Positions 1 through 6,044 of a stretch of DNA of 64,000 nucleotides are shown one piece after another. The notes beneath the pieces were generated by a model, which was given only the letters and a program-made list of their open reading frames with translations, had not been told where the DNA came from and did no database searches. The stretch comes from Ferribacterium limneticum (GTDB taxonomy: Bacteria; Pseudomonadota; Gammaproteobacteria; Burkholderiales; Rhodocyclaceae). Position numbers and translations under genes: made by a program. Each line of letters opens with the position of its first letter. Within the stretch, counting starts at the first letter, position 1. The stretch covers positions 809,001-873,000 of the forward strand of contig NZ_CP075190.1 of assembly GCF_020510585.1 (NCBI RefSeq), read 5' to 3'.

Positions 1-393
1 ATTGGGCCGCTCAGCCTTGAACTGCCGATTGACCCGATCCAGCGGGCAAACCGCTTTGCTGTCGCTGATCGTGGTGCGCACCACCTTGCCACGCACAACA
101 CCCCGCAATCCTTACCGCCGCATGAGTCGCTCGACCGTACAACGGGCCACCGCGACACCTTCCCGGTCCAAGTCCCGCCAGACTTTGTCGGCACCATAGT
201 CCTGCAGGTTGGCCTGCCAGACGCGTTCGATCTCGGGCACCAAGACCTCATCTCGCCGTACTCTCTGGCTGCGCTGTTCAGGATTACGCCGCAGAGCGAC
301 ATGGCGCCGGTAGCCAGACGGGGCAATCTGCAATTGCCTGCAGATCGGCTCGACCCCGAAGGCATCACGATGCTCGTCGACGACTGACCTCAA
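1..393 (-). pseudogene. IS3-family transposase orfB, interrupted by a stop and cut by the window edge
   Basis: The N-terminal region of an IS3 orfB (HTH_21-type) is readable from about 393, beginning SVVDEHRDAFGVEPICRQL. The frame reaches an in-frame TAA at 112-114, directly after RLMRR. Translation then continues in the same frame to the window edge as GLRGVVRGKVVRTTISD, which is normal IS3 sequence. So a single leucine codon (TTA or TTG) has probably become TAA. The DDE catalytic core would lie beyond position 1 and cannot be seen. The likely start is the TTG overlapping the orfA stop, as is common where orfB is made by -1 frameshifting. Confidence 0.75.
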
Positions 394-713
394 GACTTGA
401 ATCGGCGGTCGAGCTCCGCCTGGGCGAAAAACGCGTTGGCAAGCTTGAGGATATCGTTGGCTTTGCGCAGCTCCTTGACCTCGCGCTCCAGTTCTTTCAC
501 GCGCTTCTGGTCTGCCGTGGTCGGTTCTTCACGCTGGCCGCTATCTCGTTCGTGCTGACGCACCCAAGTCAGCAGCGTCTGCGGCGTGCAACCGATCTTG
601 GCGGCAATGGATTCAACGGCTGACCATAGCGAAGGATGATGGGCACGGCATTCAGCTACCATGCGCACGGCGAGATCACGGAATTCGGGGGAGAACTTAA
701 CTGACTTCTTCAT
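390..713 (-). CDS. IS3-family transposase orfA (helix-turn-helix protein)
   Basis: A 107-aa orfA protein. It starts [19 protein letters not shown], has an HTH in the first 60 residues ([15 protein letters not shown]) and ends in a leucine-zipper-like coiled coil ([19 protein letters not shown]), the usual orfA layout. The ATG at 711-713 is preferred to upstream in-frame codons because those fall in the terminal-repeat region. Its stop overlaps the orfB start by four bases. Function in transposition (end binding, fusion with orfB by frameshift) is family knowledge. The element is likely defective because orfB is broken. Confidence 0.85.
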   Translation of the reverse strand: MKKSVKFSPEFRDLAVRMVAECRAHHPSLWSAVESIAAKIGCTPQTLLTWVRQHERDSGQREEPTTADQKRVKELEREVKELRKANDILKLANAFFAQAELDRRFKS

Positions 714-761
714 GGCTCTATCTTCGCAAGAGTTAGAGCCTCCACCAAATCCGGGGCGATT

Positions 762-959
762 CAAGTAGCATTTTACCGTGACCGTACTATTAGTGGTGTC
801 GAGCTCCCAGATAACAGGGGGCACTGGTATGACCTAAATGCCAAACAGTGGCTTGAGCCAGAACAAGAGTCAAAAACGGATATCGGCCGAAGCCGACATT
901 CAAGTGAGCACCTGATTCAGTCTGCAATGCGTCGGCAAACCGCCTGCCGAGTGCAATAA
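762..959 (+). pseudogene. 3' remnant of an unknown gene cut by the IS3-family element
   Basis: An open frame emerges from the IS boundary and stops with TAA at 957-959, about 65 codons. It has no start codon with a ribosome-binding site. Its sequence (for example [19 protein letters not shown], then [13 protein letters not shown]) is varied and soluble-protein-like, not low complexity, so it is probably the C-terminal piece of a gene disrupted by the element. The family is not recognised. It could also be a chance open frame. Confidence 0.4.
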
Positions 960-994
960 TCCACGGATAGGAAGAAATCTATTTGGAGGGGGGC

Positions 995-1804
995 ATGGAA
1001 ACGCACACGATCAAGAATTGGGGGGAGTTCGACAAATTGGTCGGTTCAAAAAATTACAGGAAATGGATATTCCGGGGGCAATCGAACGCCAATTTCGAAC
1101 TTGAGAGTTCGCTTGCTCGCGCTTTCAAGGATGCTCAGAGCATTCACAAGGCCGGGAGTGGGGAGGAGAAAAATCTCAACAAGCGAGAGCACGAAAAAGT
1201 AATGATTGACCGGTTCAAGTGTAATGCGCACCTGTTCTTGAACCACCTGCCGGAGCCCGATGATGACCTTAGCTGGCTTTCAATCATGCAACACCATGGT
1301 GCTCCGACAAGGCTGCTCGATTTCACGTTCTCGCCGTACATAGCGCTGTATTTTGCTCTTGAGGATGGCACGGGAGATGCGGCAGTTTACGTCCTGAATC
1401 ACCATGCTCTAATAGCTGAGGACGACGAGTATTTTGGAACGAGGCGCCTTGAGGTCCATTCCAAAATTCTCGATGGTGCACAAAAGAGCGAAGACATGTG
1501 CCTTTTCGCCTTCGAGCCGACATTCTCGAACCATCGGCTGCTGTCACAACAGGGACTATTCGTCACCACGAACACCCTGGAGCATACCCACGAAAGGATT
1601 CTCAAAGAGTACACAGTTACTGACGGGGATTTCACAAAACTAATCATCCCCGCGCGCTTGCGATTGACCGGGCTGCGAAAGCTGAACCAAATGAACATCA
1701 ACGCCGCCAACATCTACCCAGGTCTAGATGGCTTCTGCAAGAGCATGAAGCGACAACCAATCTTCGGGCTGCAATGGCAGAAGAGGGTTGGCAACAGCGG
1801 CTAG
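995..1804 (+). CDS. FRG-domain protein
   Basis: A 269-aa protein with an FRG domain. The signature FRGQ is at residues 26-29 and the second hallmark, QHHGAPTRLLDF, is at 99-110. FRG proteins are widespread in accessory and defence regions but their biochemical activity is not established. The start is ATG 995, chosen because GGAGGGGG lies just before it. A TTG 12 bases upstream would place the Shine-Dalgarno inside the gene. It is a single-gene unit with no obvious partner: the next gene is on the opposite strand. A role in defence is inferred from neighbours only. Confidence 0.8.
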   Translation: METHTIKNWGEFDKLVGSKNYRKWIFRGQSNANFELESSLARAFKDAQSIHKAGSGEEKNLNKREHEKVMIDRFKCNAHLFLNHLPEPDDDLSWLSIMQHHGAPTRLLDFTFSPYIALYFALEDGTGDAAVYVLNHHALIAEDDEYFGTRRLEVHSKILDGAQKSEDMCLFAFEPTFSNHRLLSQQGLFVTTNTLEHTHERILKEYTVTDGDFTKLIIPARLRLTGLRKLNQMNINAANIYPGLDGFCKSMKRQPIFGLQWQKRVGNSG

Positions 1805-2031
1805 AGGCGGCTTTTGAAGCCAATCCAGTTATGCTTCTTCACGAGGCGTGATCGTCTCCCGGCTCACCCCTAAGGAACGACTTGTATTGGCCCGAAGGGG
1901 GATCTATTGCGTTACTGTGGCGGGCGGGAGGAAATATCGATAGCGCTCGGAAGATCTTTTGGATTGCAAATGAGCTTCGTTCTGTATTTCGGCCTTTGGT
2001 AGTGCCGGACTGCGGCGCTTTCTACTGAAAA

Positions 2032-2403
2032 TCAAACAACCGAGATGTGCTTGAGTTGTAGCTGCTTTGCTGCCATAAGGACATGCTTACAGCCCGCGAC
2101 GACGACCCAGCCTTTTTCTTCAGCCAGCGCCAGGGTTGCACAATCCGCCGCTGCCAACTGCCTCCCAAGTGTTCTCTGGATCATCGTTGCCCTAGAAAAG
2201 TCAGTAAATGAGATCAATTGGGGCGAATTACTGTTTGATGCCATTTCCGACAAGCGCTGCTTCCAATTTGGCCCCCAACAGTGACGGCACACTAAGTCCG
2301 CGACGAAAACCTGATGGATTTTGTCCAGAGCCTTTTGGCTGGTGATGGAAGCCTTTCCCGTGGACACCAAGGCCATTGAATCGATTATTACCGAAGATGT
2401 CAC
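2032..2403 (-). CDS. PIN-like protein, partner of the XRE/ImmA-IrrE gene
   Basis: A 123-aa protein. It begins SSVIIDSMAL, resembling the first PIN-domain strand with its metal-binding Asp, and has a later AAADCATLALAEEKGW block resembling the conserved acidic helix. The usual terminal acidic position (DDK-like) reads AGCKHV here, so the nuclease centre looks incomplete. It starts with GTG five bases after the stop of the upstream XRE/peptidase gene, with GAGG near the right distance, so the two are co-transcribed. Such pairs are described as toxin-antitoxin-like. Which partner is toxic, or whether either is, cannot be told from sequence. Confidence 0.6.
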   Translation of the reverse strand: MTSSVIIDSMALVSTGKASITSQKALDKIHQVFVADLVCRHCWGPNWKQRLSEMASNSNSPQLISFTDFSRATMIQRTLGRQLAAADCATLALAEEKGWVVVAGCKHVLMAAKQLQLKHISVV

Positions 2404-2408
2404 GCGGA

Positions 2409-3491
2409 TTATGCCTCTGTGCTGGCCAATATACCTGTCACATCCATTCCCTGAATAAAAACCTCAACGGTCTTGCCTAATAGTTCAGCAGCTTTAGAGT
2501 GGCTCATTACTCCTTCGGCCACACCGCGAAAACAAAGGCGTTCAAAACGTCGGGACGGCTCTTCTTTCACTGGCTCTGGTTCGTAAGGGGGGCGCGTCCA
2601 GCCGCGACGAGCAAAAACCGTATAAGTCTGTTTGTAAAAATCTTCGGAAATGATTTCTAGCTGCTTGCAGCGATACAACACTGCTGCCGCACTCGCACCA
2701 AACACCTTCTTCAGCGCAAGCAATTCTCCCAAACTCAATTGGCGTCGCCTTGTTCCAACTTCCTTCTCGATAGTTTCTCTCGGCATCAAAAAAGCACCGG
2801 CAAACCGATCGGCCACCTTCTCGTCGTCAAAATTCTCCGAAACCGAGAGAACCAGATGTCCCAACTCATGACAAAGAGTAAATCGCTGTCGCTCACCAGG
2901 GTGCACTGAATTAACGACGATAGCATGAAACGACCCGTTGGACGTTTTCTGGGTCGCCGTACAAGATATGCCGGATATCTTTTCAGGCAGTTCGACACAG
3001 AGGACTTTGATCCCCTCTTCCTCTAGAAACTCACCAAGAGATGGCAAGGGGTCTAGACCTAAACCCCAATCCTGGCGCAGCTTCTCAGCGGCCGCCTCGA
3101 CGTCCTCAATGCTAGTTTTGATCTTGTACTGAGGTGCTTTGGGCTGTCGCCACCAGCGGCTATCAAGACCTAGTACGTCCTCGACCTCGAGATATCTCTC
3201 AAGGCGCTCACTGACGGAAGCGCGAACCGCTGCCTCATCTTTGGGCGACGTTAGTTTTCGCTTACGGAAATCAACTTTGTCGAGCGTCAGTTGCTCGGCG
3301 CTCGACAACCAACTGACAGATATTTGCAAAGCATCTGCCAGTGTGATCAGAACGTCAGAACGAGGAGTGGTCTCGTCTCGCTCATACATGCCAATTGCCT
3401 GGGCACTGACAGCCCTATTTATTTTGGCCTCCAAGTCACGCAATGAAAGGCCTGCGGCAGTTCGCGCCAACTTAAGGCGGCTACCAAGCAT
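2409..3491 (-). CDS. XRE-family regulator fused to an ImmA/IrrE metallopeptidase domain
   Basis: A 360-aa protein. Residues about 3-65 form an XRE helix-turn-helix (LKLARTAAGLSLRDLEAKI, then YERDETTPRSDVL). The central part is an ImmA/IrrE (COG2856) zinc peptidase with HELGH at 208-212 and the usual ADRFAGAFLMP after it. Family members cleave or sense regulators in mobile elements and in the DNA-damage response. It is first in a two-gene unit with the PIN-like gene and is divergent from the ubiquitin-like operon. The shared upstream region has an inverted repeat (3573-3611) that it may bind, so it could regulate both units. That regulation is inference. Confidence 0.85.
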   Translation of the reverse strand: MLGSRLKLARTAAGLSLRDLEAKINRAVSAQAIGMYERDETTPRSDVLITLADALQISVSWLSSAEQLTLDKVDFRKRKLTSPKDEAAVRASVSERLERYLEVEDVLGLDSRWWRQPKAPQYKIKTSIEDVEAAAEKLRQDWGLGLDPLPSLGEFLEEEGIKVLCVELPEKISGISCTATQKTSNGSFHAIVVNSVHPGERQRFTLCHELGHLVLSVSENFDDEKVADRFAGAFLMPRETIEKEVGTRRRQLSLGELLALKKVFGASAAAVLYRCKQLEIISEDFYKQTYTVFARRGWTRPPYEPEPVKEEPSRRFERLCFRGVAEGVMSHSKAAELLGKTVEVFIQGMDVTGILASTEA

Positions 3492-3572
3492 ACAAAAGAA
3501 TCACTACGTTATCCCCCAAAGTAAAGAAATTCTATACACGGCCTGCGCCTGGGTCAAGAAAAAGGTTTACGA

Positions 3573-3611
3573 ACTTTACAGTTGACTGTGTTATCAAAGA
3601 TTTTGTAAAGT
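3573..3611 (+). promoter_or_regulatory. Promoter with overlapping inverted repeat before the ubiquitin-like operon
   Basis: A plus-strand sigma-70-like promoter is visible: TTGACT (3582-3587), a 16-bp spacer, TGTAAA (3604-3609). It is bracketed by a perfect inverted repeat, ACTTTACA (3573-3580) and TGTAAAGT (3604-3611). A dyad over the -35/-10 region between a divergent XRE gene and an operon is typical of a repressor site. Binding is not demonstrated. Confidence 0.5.
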
Positions 3612-3650
3612 ACGCACTCCGATCAACACTTCCATTTTGGAGAGATTTCA

Positions 3651-3824
3651 ATGGCTAAAAATGCCCCGTACGGAGATGGTCATCGTATCGGTCAGGTTAA
3701 GGGACGATCCCAGGCCTACAACCCGACCAATGACCGTTGGACAAAGCGCGATGCCGAAACCGGTCGTTTCATCGACCAAAAGGCAGACAAGCAACCGTTC
3801 AAGGGGGTACGCAAGGAAAAGTAA
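3651..3824 (+). CDS. Small conserved-looking basic protein, first gene of the ubiquitin-like operon
   Basis: A 57-aa protein, MAKNAPYGDGHRIGQVKGRS at the start, then YNPTNDRWTKRDAETGRF, ending GVRKEK. It starts at ATG 3651 after GGAGAG (3639-3644). The sequence is basic, rich in Gly/Arg/Lys and Tyr-Trp turns, with no cysteine and no membrane segment. I recognise no domain. It lies 179 bases before the ubiquitin-like gene on the same strand and after the likely promoter, so it may be part of that operon or a separate small regulator. Confidence 0.7.
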   Translation: MAKNAPYGDGHRIGQVKGRSQAYNPTNDRWTKRDAETGRFIDQKADKQPFKGVRKEK

Positions 3825-3929
3825 TTTCATCAGACCACTTATCTAGACACTTAAGGTGACCAACCCTAGGAAAGCAGCAAGGGGACCGAAGCCAGATTTC
3901 TATCCCCACCACATCTTTAAGGAGTAATT

Positions 3930-3989
3930 GTGAGTCAACTCGACAAACCTCAGCATCGTCATGCGGCCCATTGCCGCGTCGCCCCCTAG
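3930..3989 (+). other. Possible 19-codon leader ORF before the ubiquitin-like gene
   Basis: A GTG-initiated frame (SQLDKPQHRHAAHCRVAP, then TAG at 3987-3989) follows AAGGAG at 3919-3924, a good Shine-Dalgarno about six bases before the GTG. It ends 14 bases before the start of the ubiquitin-like gene. It could be a translated leader that couples translation to the next gene, or chance. Nothing in its sequence indicates a function. Confidence 0.25.
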
Positions 3990-4003
3990 TAAAGGAGATT
4001 TTC

Positions 4004-4255
4004 ATGTCAGAACATCCAAAGAAAGCCGTCACCATCATCGTCGAGGCCACAGCCCATGAGTGGCCGAAGGACGAAATCACGTACTCCGAGGTAGTCACCC
4101 TGGAGGACCCGGACTTCCCGCAGCACCCGGAACGGGTCTATTCAGTCACCTACGAGAAGGCGCACGGCAACAAGAGCGGCGTGCTGTCTCCGGGCGGTTC
4201 AGTCAAGGTCAAGGACGGGATGGTGTTCTATGCTAAAGACACTGGCGAGTCATAA
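4004..4255 (+). CDS. Single-domain ubiquitin-like protein (multiubiquitin/DUF2604 type)
   Basis: An 83-aa protein with the layout of one bacterial multiubiquitin-type beta-grasp domain: KAVTIIVEATAHEWPKDEITYSEVV region, then YSVTYEKAHGNK and the terminal SVKVKDGMVFYAKDT. In this family the HGNK/GxSVKVKxGMxF blocks are the hallmark. There is one domain only, not a tandem array. The C-terminus is DTGES, with no Gly-Gly, so any conjugation would not use a standard diglycine tail unless processed. It starts at ATG 4004 after AAAGGAG. The downstream E1-like gene overlaps its 3' end by 26 bases, indicating tight translational coupling. Confidence 0.85.
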   Translation: MSEHPKKAVTIIVEATAHEWPKDEITYSEVVTLEDPDFPQHPERVYSVTYEKAHGNKSGVLSPGGSVKVKDGMVFYAKDTGES

Positions 4256-5432
4256 TCCGGACCTGCAGCGGCTTCTCGAAAAGGGCTATGCCCTGGCGAT
4301 CGACAGCGATTACTTAATCGTACGGGACATTCCCTATCTCGATTCAGCTGGACAATTGCAGTGGTCAGCCTTTGTCGGGAAGCTGGTCTTCGAGGATCAG
4401 ACTAGGGTTCGCGCCGAGGATCACCAGATCCATTTTGCGGCGCCGCGCCCGTTTGGACTCGATGGTCAGGTTGTTCGCGGCCTGGGTGGCGGGGAGGCGC
4501 AGCTCAACCTGAGCGAACGTTGTCGGGATGTTGTCGTCAACCAGCGTTTCTCGCACAAGCACAAGGAGGGCGGCCAGCCTCGCCCCTACGTCGATCACTT
4601 TGAAAAGATCGAAAGCTACGTCGCGATGGTCTGCGGTCCCGCGATGGCGCGGTTCGAGGTCACCCCGTATACCTTCCGTGATTGCGAAGGGGAAACATCA
4701 AATACGGTTTTCAAGCTGCGTGACACGTTGACCAGTCGGGCGGAGATCTCGGATTTGGCCAGGTTGCTTGAAAACGACGTGATAGCCATCATCGGCTTGG
4801 GTGGAACCGGCGGTTACTTGCTCGATTTCATGGTGAAGACGCCGGTTCATGAAATTCGAGGGTTCGATCCGGACAGCTTCTTTGTGCATAATGCCTTTCG
4901 CTCACCAGGGCGCCTGGACATGGAGGATGGCGCCGAACTGCGGCAATCCAAGGCCGATGTTTACCGCAAGCGCTACGAGAATTTTCGCCATGGACTCACC
5001 ATCAAGCCGCTGTTCATTGACGAGATGTCGGCTTCGGAGCTCGACGGCGTCACCTTCGCATTCGTGTCCGTCGACAAAGGAAGTTCGCGTAAGAGCATCA
5101 TCGACTTGCTGATCGCGAAGAACATTCCGTTCATCGACGTAGGGATGGGCCTGAAGCGACATGGCGTGTCGATCAGCGGAACTGTGAGAACGACGTACTT
5201 TCCCCACGACACCGGTGACTCCATACGGAACAAAGGCTATGTGCCGGAAACTGATCCGCCGGACGACGTTTACAAGAGCAATATCCAGATCGCCGAGCTC
5301 AACGCCCTGAATGCGGCGTTGGCCGTGCTCCGCTTCAAGCAGATTCGCGGGTTCTATGCGGGGCCAGCCCCATTGAATCAGTTACTCTTGACGCTGGATA
5401 ACCTTTCGCTATTGGTCGCCAATGAAGATTGA
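4230..5432 (+). CDS. DUF6791-ThiF E1-like ubiquitin-activating protein
   Basis: A 400-aa protein. The N-terminal part (1-160) matches DUF6791 in pattern (NPDLQRLLEKGY, YLIVRDIPYLDS). The C-terminal part is a ThiF/E1 adenylation domain with IIGLGGTGG at 187-195 and GFDPD at 211-215. E1 enzymes adenylate the C-terminus of a ubiquitin-like protein and usually pass it to a cysteine. Here the only cysteines are 98, 135 and 152, all before the nucleotide-binding loop, so a canonical catalytic cysteine is missing. It overlaps the ubiquitin-like gene upstream and the DUF6527 gene downstream by 11 bases. No JAB peptidase or obvious separate E2 is adjacent. Confidence 0.85.
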   Translation: MLKTLASHNPDLQRLLEKGYALAIDSDYLIVRDIPYLDSAGQLQWSAFVGKLVFEDQTRVRAEDHQIHFAAPRPFGLDGQVVRGLGGGEAQLNLSERCRDVVVNQRFSHKHKEGGQPRPYVDHFEKIESYVAMVCGPAMARFEVTPYTFRDCEGETSNTVFKLRDTLTSRAEISDLARLLENDVIAIIGLGGTGGYLLDFMVKTPVHEIRGFDPDSFFVHNAFRSPGRLDMEDGAELRQSKADVYRKRYENFRHGLTIKPLFIDEMSASELDGVTFAFVSVDKGSSRKSIIDLLIAKNIPFIDVGMGLKRHGVSISGTVRTTYFPHDTGDSIRNKGYVPETDPPDDVYKSNIQIAELNALNAALAVLRFKQIRGFYAGPAPLNQLLLTLDNLSLLVANED

Positions 5433-5817
5433 TCGCTTGCGGCTAGAACTTGTCGAGTTCATGCCTTCGACACTAGAGCCGGGAGTGCTTTACGTCTCGC
5501 AAAAATATCAGACGGCAGCACATCTGTGCGCGTGCGGTTGCGGCGAGAAAATACGCACGCAGTTGGGTCCATTGGGTTGGAAATTTTCCAATGGGCGCTC
5601 TGGCCCCAGCCTCAATCCATCGATCGGCAACTGGCAAAAGCCTTGTCGCTCGCACTACTTCATTAAGAGTGGCATTGTGGTTTGGGCGCATGCTCTGACG
5701 GAAGGCGAGGTGCTATATGGGCGTCACGCGGAGGTGCGGCGTCGAGATCGATATTTCCGAGAGCAACATTCTGGTTGGTTTACACAACTGAAGCGTTGGT
5801 GGAAGGGGGAGCGTTAA
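5422..5817 (+). CDS. DUF6527-family protein with a likely zinc site
   Basis: A 131-aa protein beginning MKIDRLRLELVEFMPSTLEP. It contains a compact Cys/His cluster HLCACGCGEK (H34, C36, C38, C40) and a second pair PCRSH (C75, H78) that together could hold a metal. The C-terminus is basic and Trp-rich (WFTQLKRWWKGER). DUF6527 proteins are repeatedly found with DUF6791-ThiF and multiubiquitin genes, but their role is unknown. An E2-like or ligase-like function is only a guess. It starts at ATG 5422 inside the E1 gene end, so the operon is translationally coupled throughout. Confidence 0.8.
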   Translation: MKIDRLRLELVEFMPSTLEPGVLYVSQKYQTAAHLCACGCGEKIRTQLGPLGWKFSNGRSGPSLNPSIGNWQKPCRSHYFIKSGIVVWAHALTEGEVLYGRHAEVRRRDRYFREQHSGWFTQLKRWWKGER

Positions 5818-5950
5818 AGTCGGTTACTTGGCTTATACCGGTCGCTCATCTGACCCAATGCCGACGGCCGCTAAAGCCGAGGTGCTGTCTGTTGTCGTTG
5901 GCATGAGGCCGGATCTCGGCCAACCTAAGCGGCCGGTGGCCTCACCAAGA

Positions 5951-5983
5951 AAAATGGCCGGTTCTGATTTCGGACCGGCCATT
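5951..5983 (-). terminator. Rho-independent terminator after the HerA gene
   Basis: A perfect 10-bp stem AATGGCCGGT / ACCGGCCATT (5953-5962 and 5974-5983) with an 11-base loop. On the minus strand it is followed by a T tract (TTTTTCTT), so it ends the DUF4297-HerA transcript. It lies 62 bases past the HerA stop. Confidence 0.8.
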
Positions 5984-6044
5984 GGCAATTTCAAGGACTA
6001 AACGACAGCTTTTAACGGCTATCCACCCATCGATACCCTATAGT

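Larger units (their letters stand above)
1..762 (-). mobile_element. IS3-family insertion sequence, right-edge part, decayed
   Basis: This element carries overlapping orfA and orfB on the minus strand. Its outer end near 762 reads, on the minus strand, TGAATCGCCCCGGATTTGG, a terminal-repeat-like sequence just upstream of orfA. The other end lies outside the window, so target duplication cannot be checked. The orfB frame contains a nonsense codon, so this copy is probably unable to move by itself. It abuts a coding frame (762-959) that looks cut by the insertion. Confidence 0.75.

Noticed and set aside
1862..1950. Short GTG-started frame after the FRG gene
   Set aside because: About 30 codons without a ribosome site or homology clue.
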